A model generated the notes under the pieces. It worked only from the letters and a program-made list of their open reading frames with translations, was not told the DNA's origin and made no database searches. From NCBI GenBank assembly GCA_029247365.1, contig JAQWLJ010000032.1:1-64000 (forward strand): 64,000 nt of DNA. Reading direction: 5' to 3'. The first letter of the stretch is position 1, and each line of letters begins with the position of its first letter. Positions 1-8,953 of this stretch are shown here, one piece after another. Source of the stretch: Acidimicrobiales bacterium. GTDB lineage: Bacteria > Actinomycetota > Acidimicrobiia > Acidimicrobiales > Aldehydirespiratoraceae. The position numbers were made by a program, and so were the translations under genes.

Positions 1-788
1 AAGCGATCGACAAACCAGTAATCCGGGTTACGAACAACCAAGGTCTCATTATCCAAATCACGACTCTCAAGCATGAACGGACCCGTACCAACCGGGTTCT
101 CGTTGAACGCCTCAGCATCAGCCGCCGCACCCGGATGGAACGGCATGCCGAGCGGCGCTGTCGAAAGTACAGCCGGGAACGCGGTCGACCCACGACTCAG
201 CACCCACTCGACGGTGAGGTCACCGGTTGCGTTCACTTCGGCCAAGTTGACTGACGCAATCGCTCCGGCTGCCGTGGCTCCCGCTTGCTGGATGGGGAAC
301 ATGTCGGCAATCGTCTGAGCGGTCAGCGGATCGCCGTTGTGGAACACGACTCCAGGACGAAGGACGCCTGTCCACACCGTGAAGTCGTCGCTGGGCTCGA
401 GCGACTCAAGCAACCAGCCCTTGTACGCACCATCAACGTCTTGCTCAATCAGCAGGTCGTAAATGGTGAGCATGATGTTGGAGCAGGGCGAGGAACACGA
501 GTCCTCCCACGGACGCAAGCCCGTCGCCTCTGCCTCGAGACCGACAGCGATGTCACCACCAGTCGGACGAGACTCATCCTCAACCTCAACCTCGGTGTTG
601 TCCTCGCCGACGGTCACAGGTTCATCAACGTCACCGGTGTCTTCGCTTTCTACGCTTTCTTCGCTGCCGGCAGCGTCAGCGCCGGCCGCGGCACTGCCGT
701 CGGCATCACCATCGCCACCGCATGCGGCTGCAGCGAGTGCAAGTGTCACAAACAGGCCAATGATCTTCACCAAGCCAACGCTTTTCAT
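1..788 (-). CDS. ABC transporter substrate-binding lipoprotein, family 5 (partial, C-terminus outside window)
   Basis: This is an extracellular solute-binding protein of an Opp/Dpp-type importer. The ATG at 788 begins a lipoprotein signal: a short MKSVGLVK start, a hydrophobic stretch, then a lipobox ending ALAAAAC at Cys23. An acidic, Gly/Ala/Ser-rich linker of about 45 residues follows, typical of actinobacterial lipoproteins. The mature part shows family-5 features: GDIAVGLEAEATGLRPW near residue 75, LTIYDLL, a long insertion with LRPGVVFHNGDPLTA, and NENPVGTGPF followed by NPDYW. About 260 residues are visible of the roughly 550 usual for the family, and the rest runs off the left edge. 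It lies 59 nt downstream of the last ATPase gene of the same operon, behind a GC hairpin. The ligand cannot be deduced; peptides or similar small molecules are likely. Confidence 0.88.
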   Translation of the reverse strand, partial: MKSVGLVKIIGLFVTLALAAAACGGDGDADGSAAAGADAAGSEESVESEDTGDVDEPVTVGEDNTEVEVEDESRPTGGDIAVGLEAEATGLRPWEDSCSSPCSNIMLTIYDLLIEQDVDGAYKGWLLESLEPSDDFTVWTGVLRPGVVFHNGDPLTAQTIADMFPIQQAGATAAGAIASVNLAEVNATGDLTVEWVLSRGSTAFPAVLSTAPLGMPFHPGAAADAEAFNENPVGTGPFMLESRDLDNETLVVRNPDYWFVDR

Positions 789-810
789 TCGCACAGCAAC
801 CTCTCGATCA

Positions 811-824
811 GGGCCCGAAGGCCC
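811..824 (-). terminator. Intercistronic cUUCGg hairpin between ATPase and binding-protein genes
   Basis: Read on the minus strand, GGGCC-TTCG-GGCCC forms a five-pair GC stem closed by C-G around a UUCG tetraloop, one of the most stable RNA loops known. It sits in the 59-nt gap before the binding-protein gene and has no U-run. A partial terminator or an mRNA-end stabiliser that raises binding-protein expression relative to the ATPases is plausible. The sequence shows the stem; the role is inference. Confidence 0.45.
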
Positions 825-847
825 GGCCTCTCTTGCTAATGGGTTAT

Positions 848-1879
848 TCACGAACCACCGTCAACGCTGACGCTCACTTCATCGACCGCCACCAATGGAT
901 GATGGCAAGCCACGAAGTGGTCGCCGTTCACTCGCCGCATGGCGGGTTCGATCTCGGCACACACATCATCCGCACGATCGCAGCGGGTCCGGAAGCGGCA
1001 CCCTGACGGCGGGTTGATCGGAGACGGCAGCTCACCATCGTCGGTGACCCCCGTATGCAGTTCAACTCGAGGGTCAGGAATCGGAAGCGATTCCAGCAGG
1101 AGTTGAGTATACGGATGCGCTGGATTGGCGTAGAGCTCATCGGACTCGGAGTACTCGCACATCTTGCCGAGGTACATCACGGCCACCCGGTCACTGATGT
1201 TCTTCACGACGGCAAGGTCGTGCGCAATGAACACCAACGTCAGTCCATACTGCGCCTTGAGATCTTCAAGGAGGTTGAGGATCTGGGCCTGCACCGACAC
1301 GTCGAGAGCAGAAACGGGCTCGTCGCAAATAATCAGCTCAGGCTCAAGCACGAGCGCTCGAGCAATGGAGATGCGCTGGCACTGTCCGCCGGAGAACTCG
1401 TGGGGATACTTGTAACGGGCGGAATCAGGGTCGATACCGACTGCGTCAAGCATTGTGGAGACCTTGTCCCACTGGGCGTCCTTGTCGGCTGGCCCCCACA
1501 CGTGAAGCGGCTCGGCGACGACCTCCCCAACGGCCCGGCGCGGGTTCAGCGACGAGATCGGGTCCTGGAAGATCATTTGGACCTGGGTGCGCAGGCTTCG
1601 CAGCGACTCGTTATCGAGGCCGGTGAGATCACTACCACCAAGCATTACCTGCCCCCCGGTAGGTCGGGGCAGTTGGATCAACGCCTTGCCGGTGGTCGAC
1701 TTGCCGCAGCCAGACTCGCCGACAAGACCGAGCGTCTCACCTTTGACGATGTCGAAGCTAATGCCACTCACCGCGTGAACAACACGGTCGCGCCCAATGG
1801 GAAATTCGACGGTGAGGTCCTCGACGCGCAGGAGCGCTTCGTTGCCAGTACGCAGATGTGCGGTGCCGGATCCAGCCAT
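848..1879 (-). CDS. Oligopeptide/dipeptide ABC transporter ATP-binding protein (OppF/DppF type)
   Basis: Cytoplasmic ATPase of a peptide-type importer, 343 residues from the ATG at 1879. The start is fixed by a TGATG overlap with the stop of the upstream ATPase gene; a longer frame exists but would run into that gene. Walker A GESGCGKSTTG, Q-loop MIFQDPISSLNPRR, signature SGGQCQR and Walker B LIICDEP are all present. The C-terminal oligopeptide-transporter extension carries the Cys-rich GCRFRTRC motif and a final ACHHP, which in this family can bind an iron-sulfur cluster. It pairs with the OppD-type ATPase just upstream. No permease partner for this pair lies between them, so the pair may serve permeases left of the window or share those at 6109-8953. 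Confidence 0.92.
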   Translation of the reverse strand: MAGSGTAHLRTGNEALLRVEDLTVEFPIGRDRVVHAVSGISFDIVKGETLGLVGESGCGKSTTGKALIQLPRPTGGQVMLGGSDLTGLDNESLRSLRTQVQMIFQDPISSLNPRRAVGEVVAEPLHVWGPADKDAQWDKVSTMLDAVGIDPDSARYKYPHEFSGGQCQRISIARALVLEPELIICDEPVSALDVSVQAQILNLLEDLKAQYGLTLVFIAHDLAVVKNISDRVAVMYLGKMCEYSESDELYANPAHPYTQLLLESLPIPDPRVELHTGVTDDGELPSPINPPSGCRFRTRCDRADDVCAEIEPAMRRVNGDHFVACHHPLVAVDEVSVSVDGGS

Positions 1880-2982
1880 CAGCCTGCCCAACCGGTCGAG
1901 TTGTCTTCCGAAGCGGTGAGGCGACCGGCCACCACGAGCGTCTGTGGCAAACCCTCGGCGAGGTTGGTCTCGAATGCTTCCTTCGCCGCTGGACTTCCGA
2001 CGGGCGTGTGACACGCGAACTGATGACCGCTGCTACCGGCGGCCTGTAATTGCGGCTCTTCTTCGTGGCACTTCGCGCGGGCGTACGGGCATCGTGGCGC
2101 GAACGAGCAACCCTTCGGAGGGTTGATCAGATCCGGCGGACGCCCCGTGATTGCACTCAAGCGCGTGTGTTTCGGCTTGGTGGTCTGCGGGATGCTGTTG
2201 AGCAGCGCTTCAGTGTAAGGGTGCCGCATTTCGCTAAAGAGGGTTGCGGTGGGTGCCTGTTCGACGACCTTGCCGGCGTACATCACGGCGATTTCGTCGG
2301 CACGGCCAGCCACAACCCCTAGGTCGTGGGTGACAAGGATCATCGCCATGTTGCGATCGCGCTGTTGCCCTGCGAGTAAGTTGAGGATCTGGTGTTGCAC
2401 CGTCACATCGAGTGCAGTGGTTGGCTCGTCGGCAAACAGCACTTCAGGGCTGCAGGCAAGCGCCATGGCGATGCAGACGCGCTGGCGCATACCACCCGAC
2501 ATCTCGTGTGGGTAGACGTCGAAACGTTCCTCAGCCTCAGGGATCTTGACCGAGTGCAAGAGCTCGGTACCGATCGACTGTGCCTTGGCCTTCGAGACGC
2601 CGAGGTGAGCCCGGACATGCTCGGTGAGCTGACGCCCGATCTTGACGACTGGGTTGAGCGAGGTCATCGGATCTTGAAACACCATCGCCATGTCTCTGCC
2701 CCACAACGCCTTCATCTCCTTGGATGAGCGGCCGACAAGTTCCTTGCCCTCGTACTGGACCGAACCGGTGGTGACTGCGTTGCCGGCGACGTTCAGCCCC
2801 ATAATCGAACGCGAAAGAACCGTCTTACCGGAGCCAGACTCACCTACAACGCCGAGCGTCTTGCCGCGTTCGAGCGTCAGAGAGACACCATCAACCGCCT
2901 TCACGGCGCCCGCAGGCACCGTGAAGTGGGTCTTCAGGTCGTTGACGACGAGCGCCGGTTGACCATCGGAGACAGCCGCCAT
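1879..2982 (-). CDS. Oligopeptide/dipeptide ABC transporter ATP-binding protein (OppD/DppD type)
   Basis: Cytoplasmic ATPase, 367 residues from ATG 2982, which has AGGA four bases upstream; an alternative GTG at 3036 would add 18 residues. Walker [14 protein letters not shown]-loop [10 protein letters not shown], signature SGGMRQR and Walker [14 protein letters not shown] are intact. The oligopeptide C-terminal domain with [16 protein letters not shown] follows. The last 35 residues after ACHTPVGSP are an unusual low-similarity tail. It overlaps the OppF-type gene by one base and lies about 100 nt downstream of a luciferase-like oxidoreductase gene in the same direction. It is expected to form the heterodimeric motor with the next gene. 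Confidence 0.92.
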   Translation of the reverse strand: MAAVSDGQPALVVNDLKTHFTVPAGAVKAVDGVSLTLERGKTLGVVGESGSGKTVLSRSIMGLNVAGNAVTTGSVQYEGKELVGRSSKEMKALWGRDMAMVFQDPMTSLNPVVKIGRQLTEHVRAHLGVSKAKAQSIGTELLHSVKIPEAEERFDVYPHEMSGGMRQRVCIAMALACSPEVLFADEPTTALDVTVQHQILNLLAGQQRDRNMAMILVTHDLGVVAGRADEIAVMYAGKVVEQAPTATLFSEMRHPYTEALLNSIPQTTKPKHTRLSAITGRPPDLINPPKGCSFAPRCPYARAKCHEEEPQLQAAGSSGHQFACHTPVGSPAAKEAFETNLAEGLPQTLVVAGRLTASEDNSTGWAG

Positions 2983-3081
2983 CAGATCCTGATCTCCACT
3001 GTCACATCTCCACGAAGCGTCTGTGTCCGGCGTCACACCAAGTCTCGCACCTTAGTCCAAGTTTGTGGCATTGGGACCAAC

Positions 3082-3984
3082 TCAAGACCGGAAAAGGTCA
3101 AACACTTCTTCGAAGGCCTTCAGTTGTCCCCCATTGACAGACGACGGGACCAGAATCGGGGTACGTAGACCGGCATCACACCACTCCTTGAGCCCCTCCC
3201 TAACCTCATCTGCGGGTCCGTGGAGTGTGCAGTCTTGGAGCCACGCATTAGACATGAGCTCCGGAACCGCAGCGTGGTCGCCGGCGTCCTGGGCAACTTC
3301 GATCGCTTCCATCTCGTTGCCGTACCCGGCCTGTTTCCAGTAGTTGCGGTAGTTCGGCAGCCCGACGTACATGGTGAGTGTTTTTCGCATCACCGCTGCG
3401 GCCGCCTCGCGGTCATCACTGATACAGGTGGGAATCATGCCGCCGAGGAAAAAATCAGCATCGCGCTCAGGGCATCGCTCGAGGGTGTGCGCGAAGTCAC
3501 TGCGGGCTGCGTTGGCGAAGACCATCCCATCGGCGATTTCGACGGCGAGCGCGCACATCTTGTCGCGCATGGCAGCAAGCACGATCGGGGGCATCTCCCC
3601 CACCCGCCGCTGCGATTGGAACGCTTCAACGAAGTCGCGAATGTCGGCGAGTGGACGACCAGCAGTAAGACCAAGCCGGTCGTTAATCGGTGAGTGCGAG
3701 ACCCCGACACCGAATTGGAAGCGACCTTCGGACACCTCGTGGATCAACGACGCGGTTTCCGCATAGTCGGCGACATGGCGCGTGTACATGTTCACGATCG
3801 AGGTCCCAAACTCGATGGTGTCGGTCACCTGCCCGATCGCCTGACAGAGGCCAAGACCGTCCCCAAACGATGGGCAGTAGATCCCGGCAAAGCCGCGCGC
3901 CTCGATCTCACGGGCGAGGTCGAGTGTGGCCGCCCGCCGGCCGGGCACGGCAATCAACGACAGGGCGGGCAATGACGTGTTCAT
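3082..3984 (-). CDS. LLM-class (luciferase-like) flavin/F420-dependent oxidoreductase
   Basis: A TIM-barrel enzyme of the bacterial luciferase superfamily, 300 residues. Family features are EARGFAGIYCPSFGDGLGL, IEFGTSIVNMYTRHV, a SEGRFQFGVGVSHSP segment that normally contacts the cofactor phosphate, and ADGMVFANAA. Actinobacterial members of this group usually use coenzyme F420 rather than FMN, but the sequence alone does not prove which. The ATG at 3984 overlaps the upstream luciferase-like gene's stop as ATGA, so the two are translationally coupled. Placement between two Opp-type ATPase pairs suggests that it acts on the imported substrate. The substrate is unknown. Confidence 0.85.
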   Translation of the reverse strand: MNTSLPALSLIAVPGRRAATLDLAREIEARGFAGIYCPSFGDGLGLCQAIGQVTDTIEFGTSIVNMYTRHVADYAETASLIHEVSEGRFQFGVGVSHSPINDRLGLTAGRPLADIRDFVEAFQSQRRVGEMPPIVLAAMRDKMCALAVEIADGMVFANAARSDFAHTLERCPERDADFFLGGMIPTCISDDREAAAAVMRKTLTMYVGLPNYRNYWKQAGYGNEMEAIEVAQDAGDHAAVPELMSNAWLQDCTLHGPADEVREGLKEWCDAGLRTPILVPSSVNGGQLKAFEEVFDLFRS

Positions 3985-5084
3985 GAAGTGAGTCCTTCAG
4001 GAAGTCCACCGGGGTTGGCAGCGAGATGATCGAACACGCCCACAGGACGCGTTCGTCGGTACTCAGCGACGATGAGTTCAAGTTCGGACGGGCTCGCGCC
4101 ATGCAGGATCACGCCGTCACAGCCAAGTTCGAACTGGCCATGAATCGCCTTCACGCACTGTGCCGGCGTGCCGGTTGCGGCAGAAGCAAGCCACTCATCA
4201 GGGATGAGTGTCGCGACATGTTCGAGTTCCGCGGTCGTAGCCGAATGATCTAGCGCCCCATCGAAGCCGTTCACAAATGGATCTCGGCGAAAGCGCTCGA
4301 GCACCGCCGGATCCCAGTCGTTGGTCCGCACCAGGAGGTCACCGTAGGCTTGGAGATAGGTCGCCATTCGGCCGACGGTCTTCTTCAACCGCAATGCCGC
4401 CGGGAGATGATCGCCGATGGTTGCGAAGCATGACCAGACCCGAACGTGGTCGGGATCTCGCCCCACCTGCTCGGCCGCCGCCTTCGCCGCTGCCACCGAG
4501 CGAACGGTCGTCTCGTCCGTGAAGAACGTATGCAGTACCACGGCGTCGAAACAGCGGCCTGCGAGCGACAGCGAGTTTGGCCCAAAGGCGGTCAATGTCA
4601 TCGGGATGTGCGCCGGCTCAATCCCCCGCATCGCGAGCACCGGATAGCGACCTGCGGGCCCGTCATGGCCAATGACCACCTCGCCAGCCCACACCCGTCG
4701 CATGAGACCGACGAAATCTTCCATCTGCGCTGTGGTGATCGCGCCCAAGCCGAACGCCTTCGATACCCGCTCGATGCCCCGACCGAGTCCAAGGGAATAC
4801 CGGCCGCCCGTCAGGTGATGCATAGTCATCGCGTGTGCGGCAGTGACCATCGGGTGACGGGTGTTGTGGTTCGTCGCAGCGGTTGCGATGCCGATACGCT
4901 CTGACGCCGCGCCGACTGCGCCGCATACCGTTGCGGCTTCCTTGACGTTCAGCCGCTCACTGACAAAGCAGCCACCGATGCCCATCGCCTCGGCACTCCG
5001 AACCTCGTCGATGAGGTCGCTAGTACGGTCGGGAGCTCCAGCGAGCGTGTAGAACGCCAGTTCGTTCATTGAATCGGACGACAT
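3981..5084 (-). CDS. LLM-class (luciferase-like) flavin/F420-dependent oxidoreductase
   Basis: Second luciferase-like oxidoreductase of the operon, 367 residues from ATG 5084. Visible features are LAFYTLAGAP at the N-terminus, GIGGCFVSERLNVKEAAT, IGIATAATNHNTRHP, and GGRYSLGLGRG followed by a substrate-lid region. Two starts compete. The ATG at 5129 overlaps the upstream ATPase stop as ATGA, while the ATG at 5084 has a TACGGT box ending 8 nt before it and starts closer to the conserved domain. I prefer 5084. It is more distant from the other two LLM genes in the window than a simple duplicate would be. The coupled pair and the transporter context suggest consecutive or alternative oxidation steps on an imported compound. 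Confidence 0.85.
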   Translation of the reverse strand: MSSDSMNELAFYTLAGAPDRTSDLIDEVRSAEAMGIGGCFVSERLNVKEAATVCGAVGAASERIGIATAATNHNTRHPMVTAAHAMTMHHLTGGRYSLGLGRGIERVSKAFGLGAITTAQMEDFVGLMRRVWAGEVVIGHDGPAGRYPVLAMRGIEPAHIPMTLTAFGPNSLSLAGRCFDAVVLHTFFTDETTVRSVAAAKAAAEQVGRDPDHVRVWSCFATIGDHLPAALRLKKTVGRMATYLQAYGDLLVRTNDWDPAVLERFRRDPFVNGFDGALDHSATTAELEHVATLIPDEWLASAATGTPAQCVKAIHGQFELGCDGVILHGASPSELELIVAEYRRTRPVGVFDHLAANPGGLPEGLTS

Positions 5085-5125
5085 CGCCGGCGACCGTACC
5101 CTGTTCGATTCCTTTGGCGGCAAGT

Positions 5126-6109
5126 TCATGCGTAATGGCAGGCAACGAACTGGCCGACAGCCACTTCGCGAAGCTCAGGTTCCTCCACGGCACACCTGTT
5201 AGTCGCCAATGGGCAGCGGGTCCGGAACCGACAACCGCTTGGAGGTTCGATCGGAGACGGAAGTTCACCCGAGATCAACGTGCTCGCATCGGAAAGCCCT
5301 AGCTCGTGGCCGGGGATCGACGCGAGGAGGGCTCGCGTGTAGGGGTGTGCCGGCGTGTCGAAGAGTGGCTGTGTGTCCGCCACCTCACAGACCTTGCCGA
5401 GATACATCACCATGACCCGGTCGCTGACATTTCGCACCACCGCCAGATCGTGCGACACGAATACCATCGTGAGACCGAAATCCGCCTTCAGGTCTTCGAG
5501 CAGGTTGAGGATTTGGGCCTGCACCGACACGTCCAGGGCCGACACCGGCTCGTCGAGGATCAAGACCTCGGGATCCATCACGAGCGCTCGAGCAATACAG
5601 ATCCGCTGACACTGGCCGCCGGAGAACTCGTGCGGGCGCCGCTCCCCCACGCCCTCGCCGCCGAGTCCGACCGCCTCCATGATCTCCTCCACCCGGGCAT
5701 CGGTGAACGGGCCAGGCTGACTCCCCCAGATCTCGAGCCCTTCCCTAACGAGGTCGCGGACCCGTCGCCGAGGATTAAGCGAGCTCACCGGGTCCTGGAA
5801 AATCATCTGCATGTCGCGGCGCTTCCTCGCCAGCTCCGATCCCTCGAGCCCAGTCAGCTCGTGGTCACGGAACTCGACCGATCCGGACCGAGCGTCCTGA
5901 AGGCGCATCACTGCCCGTCCAAGTGTGGTCTTGCCGCAGCCCGACTCGCCGACGACCCCCAACGTCTCGCCTTGAGCCACGTCGACGCTGACGCCGGAGA
6001 CCGCGTGCACTACCTGGCCCTTTCCCGCCGGAAACTCGACCACGAGATCCCTCACCCGCAGCACGATGTCGTCGCCGGTACGGAGGTGAGCGCTGCCGGT
6101 ACCGGCCAT
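5126..6109 (-). CDS. Oligopeptide/dipeptide ABC transporter ATP-binding protein (OppF/DppF type), first copy
   Basis: ATPase of 327 residues starting at ATG 6109, fixed by a TGATG overlap with the stop of the permease-ATPase fusion. Walker A GESGCGKTTLG, Q-loop MIFQDPVSSLNPRR, signature SGGQCQR and Walker B VLILDEP are intact. The C-terminus carries GCRFRTRCPLATNRC and ends in ACHYA. Its N-terminus, MAGTGSAHLRTGDD, is nearly the same as that of the ATPase at 848-1879 ([14 protein letters not shown]), which points to duplication of a D/F gene pair within this operon. Confidence 0.92.
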   Translation of the reverse strand: MAGTGSAHLRTGDDIVLRVRDLVVEFPAGKGQVVHAVSGVSVDVAQGETLGVVGESGCGKTTLGRAVMRLQDARSGSVEFRDHELTGLEGSELARKRRDMQMIFQDPVSSLNPRRRVRDLVREGLEIWGSQPGPFTDARVEEIMEAVGLGGEGVGERRPHEFSGGQCQRICIARALVMDPEVLILDEPVSALDVSVQAQILNLLEDLKADFGLTMVFVSHDLAVVRNVSDRVMVMYLGKVCEVADTQPLFDTPAHPYTRALLASIPGHELGLSDASTLISGELPSPIEPPSGCRFRTRCPLATNRCAVEEPELREVAVGQFVACHYA

Positions 6110-8013
6110 CAGCGCGCCTCGCCTTGGCCGGGGTGCCAGCACCGGAATTCGACCGATCCGAGACGCTCGAGCACCGGCACCTCGGATCGGCATCGCTCGT
6201 CTGCACCCGCGCAGCGGTCGGCGAAGCGGCAGCCCGCCGGTGGTGCGACGAGTGACGGCGGCTGGCCTTCGATGGCTGCCAGCCGACTGTGGATCGGAAG
6301 GTCGAGTCGGGGCGTCGACTCGAGAAGTGCCTGCGTGTAGCGATGCTGGGGGTCGCCGAACACGGCGCTGGTCGGGCCCGACTCGACGATCTGCCCCCCG
6401 TACATGACCGCCACGTCATCGGCCCATCCCCGTACCACCGAGAGGTCGTGCGTCACTAACACCACCGCCATGTTGTATTCGTCGCCAAGAGAGGCCAGCA
6501 GTCGCAGTATCTGGTCCTGGATCGTGACGTCGAGCGCGGTGGTCGGTTCGTCAGCGAGCAACAGGCGCGGCTCATTCGCAAGCGCTATGGCGATCGTTAC
6601 CCGCTGCTGCATACCTCCAGAAAGCTGATGGGGATACATGTCGACGCGACGACCGGGTCGCGGAATGCCGACCTGCTCGAGGAGTTCGATCGCGCGGGCC
6701 CGGGCCGCAGCCTTCGAGATGGCTCGGTGGACCCGCATGACCTCGACGAGCTGTGAGCCAACCGTACGGACCGGGTTGAGGGCGCTCAAGGGGTTCTGTG
6801 AAATGACCCCGATCTCGTTGCCCAGCATCGCTGACCGGCTGGCAGGCGACGCCGAGAGAAGGTCCGTGCCATCCACAACGACTCGTCCCTCGCGCTGCAC
6901 CCCGACTACCGGGAACGCGCCGGTGATCGAGCGGAGGAGCATGGTCTTCCCGCTTCCGGATTCGCCGACGACCCCGAGTGTACGACCGGTCCGAACATCG
7001 AGCGACACGCCGTCGACCGCCGTCACGACGCCACCAGGCGTCGGAAAGGACGTCCGAAGATCGCGGATGCTGAGCAATGCGTCAGATGCGCTGGCCGTAG
7101 TCGGCCGAGGACCATCCGCCCTGCGCTTGCGGCCAACGACAATGGGACGCGGGTCGATCAGCTCGCGCACCCCATCACCTACATAGTTGAACGCCATGAT
7201 CGTAAGGAACATCGCCGTGGCGGGGATGAGGGCAAGGTGAGGCGCCTCCCGGATCAAGCCCTGTCCACCGGCGATCAGGCTGCCCCAGGTGCGCTGCTCG
7301 AGACCGAGGCCAAGGAAGGCCAAAGCACCCTCAGTCGCAATCACGAGGCCGAATCCGAGAAAGCCGAACGCGATCGCCGGGAGCGCAACGAGCGGCAGAA
7401 GCTCCTTGATCACAACGCGCGACTGGCTCGCTCCCATAGCTCGAGCTGCATCGACAAAGTCGCGTTCGGCGACGGCAATCGTGACCCCGCGAACGATACG
7501 GGCATAGCTAGGTACAGCAAGGACTGCCATGACGGGAATCAGGATCGCCATAGTGATGCCCCAGATCGCGCCCACTGCGAACAGCAGCACAATTGCCGGA
7601 AAGGCAAACATGATTTCAGCAATCCCCATGATGACGGCGTCGGTGCGGCCGCGGACGTAGCCGGCCACGACACCGATGAGCACGCCGAGAGAGCCGCCGA
7701 TAAGCGTGACTGCAGCCGATAGAACCATCGCCGGCCGAGCACCGTGGACGATCTGAGCGAAGAGGTCACGGCCCTGCCCGTCACCACCGAACCAGGCATT
7801 TACTCCCGGCGATTCGAAGCGCTGAATCTCACCCGTACGAATGCCCAGCGCGTCCGGGTCACGAAGGGGAAGCAGGTCGGCGAGTACCGCTGCAGCTATG
7901 ACAAGCAGGATCCAGCTCACCGATGTCCAGAAAACGACTCCCATCTTCGGTCGTTCTGGCGCGAACGATTTCGCCTCAGGAATCGGTGCCGCGTTGGTTT
8001 CAACGGTTGCCAT
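6109..8013 (-). CDS. Fused ABC permease (DppC/OppC type) and ATPase (DppD/OppD type)
   Basis: A single 634-residue frame joins two subunits that are normally separate. Residues 1-300 form a membrane permease: an N-terminal helix at about 25-45, then a BPD_transp_1 domain with helices and the ATPase-contact loop ARAMGASQSRVVIKELLP. Residues 310-630 form an OppD-type ATPase with Walker [14 protein letters not shown]-loop SQNPLSALNP, signature SGGMQQR, Walker B LLLADEP and a Cys-rich GCRFADRC tail. The linker RKRRADGPRPTTASAS is basic and proline-containing, as expected for a cytoplasmic tether. The ATG at 8013 has GAGGG six bases upstream and overlaps the DppB-type permease by 14 nt. An OppF-type ATPase follows with a TGATG overlap. 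Confidence 0.9.
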   Translation of the reverse strand: MATVETNAAPIPEAKSFAPERPKMGVVFWTSVSWILLVIAAAVLADLLPLRDPDALGIRTGEIQRFESPGVNAWFGGDGQGRDLFAQIVHGARPAMVLSAAVTLIGGSLGVLIGVVAGYVRGRTDAVIMGIAEIMFAFPAIVLLFAVGAIWGITMAILIPVMAVLAVPSYARIVRGVTIAVAERDFVDAARAMGASQSRVVIKELLPLVALPAIAFGFLGFGLVIATEGALAFLGLGLEQRTWGSLIAGGQGLIREAPHLALIPATAMFLTIMAFNYVGDGVRELIDPRPIVVGRKRRADGPRPTTASASDALLSIRDLRTSFPTPGGVVTAVDGVSLDVRTGRTLGVVGESGSGKTMLLRSITGAFPVVGVQREGRVVVDGTDLLSASPASRSAMLGNEIGVISQNPLSALNPVRTVGSQLVEVMRVHRAISKAAARARAIELLEQVGIPRPGRRVDMYPHQLSGGMQQRVTIAIALANEPRLLLADEPTTALDVTIQDQILRLLASLGDEYNMAVVLVTHDLSVVRGWADDVAVMYGGQIVESGPTSAVFGDPQHRYTQALLESTPRLDLPIHSRLAAIEGQPPSLVAPPAGCRFADRCAGADERCRSEVPVLERLGSVEFRCWHPGQGEAR

Positions 8014-8953
8014 GGCGAACCCTCGGATCAAGTACGGCGTAGAGGGCGTCGACGATGAAGTTGGCGATAACGAACGCAAGACTGAGCAGCAGCACCACGC
8101 CCATCACGACGTCGTAGTCCTCGGTGAAGATGGCGGTGACGGCGAGCCGACCCATGCCGGGCACAGCAAACAGCGTCTCAGCGATGAGCGCACCACCCAG
8201 CAGCCCGGCGGTGGCGAGCCCTGCTGCGGTGAGCAGGCTGAATGCACTGGGGCGAAAGGCATGACGCCACAGCACTCGTCGGCGGGAGTAGCCCCGCGAC
8301 TGAGCCATCAGCACAAAGTCCTGCTGCAACGTCTCGATCAGGTCTGTGCGAAGCAATCGCACGTAAATGGCAATCATCCCGGCTGCCAGCGTCAGCGCTG
8401 GCAGGATCAACTGCCGGAGGTTCTCGACGGGATCATCGAAGGGGCCGGGGAGGTCGGTGGCAACCGCGGGCAGCCACTCGAGTCGGACCGCGAAGATGAA
8501 TGCGAGATAGATGCCAAGAACGAATGCGGGGGTAGCGAGCATTCCGAACGACATCGCTCCTGTCAGCCGGTCGAACCAGCCGTTCGGACGCTGCGCCGAA
8601 TAGATGCCTGCGGGGATCGAGACGGCGAGGGCGATGACCTGCGCAAGGATCATGAGCTCAACCGTGTGTGGCATCGCATCACCGATCAGCTTCGAAGCCG
8701 GCTGCTCGTTCAGCACCGACGTGCCGAAATCGCCTTGCACCACCCCGGTCACCCAGTCGGCGTAGCGAACATGGAAAGGGTCATTGAGGCCCAACTCCGA
8801 TCGGATCTCCTCGACCCGTTCCGGCGTTGCCGCGAAGCCGGCCTTGGCGGCAGCCGGGTCGCCGGGCGCGGCTGATAGTAGCGAAAAGGTCGCGAGGCTC
8901 ACCGCGATCGCGACGGCCACGAGCCGGACAATGAGGCGTCCGAGAAGTTTCAC
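8000..8953 (-). CDS. ABC transporter permease (DppB/OppB type)
   Basis: Integral-membrane subunit of a peptide/nickel-type importer, 317 residues. The N-terminal helix and LSAAPGDPAAAKAG segment are typical of DppB, as is the following SELGLNDPFHVRYADWV. The ATPase-coupling loop SRGYSRRRVLWRHAFRPS is clear, and five further hydrophobic segments complete the core. The GTG start at 8953 overlaps the stop of the upstream 36-codon reading frame as GTGA. The next gene, a permease C-ATPase D fusion, overlaps its end by 14 nt, so B and C/D are made together. Confidence 0.92.
   Translation of the reverse strand: MKLLGRLIVRLVAVAIAVSLATFSLLSAAPGDPAAAKAGFAATPERVEEIRSELGLNDPFHVRYADWVTGVVQGDFGTSVLNEQPASKLIGDAMPHTVELMILAQVIALAVSIPAGIYSAQRPNGWFDRLTGAMSFGMLATPAFVLGIYLAFIFAVRLEWLPAVATDLPGPFDDPVENLRQLILPALTLAAGMIAIYVRLLRTDLIETLQQDFVLMAQSRGYSRRRVLWRHAFRPSAFSLLTAAGLATAGLLGGALIAETLFAVPGMGRLAVTAIFTEDYDVVMGVVLLLSLAFVIANFIVDALYAVLDPRVRHGNR

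Noticed and set aside
1055..2011. Long open frame on the plus strand across the ATPase genes
   Set aside because: It is the antisense shadow of two ATPase genes with intact motifs; its translation is Arg/His/Asp-rich and has no recognisable fold.
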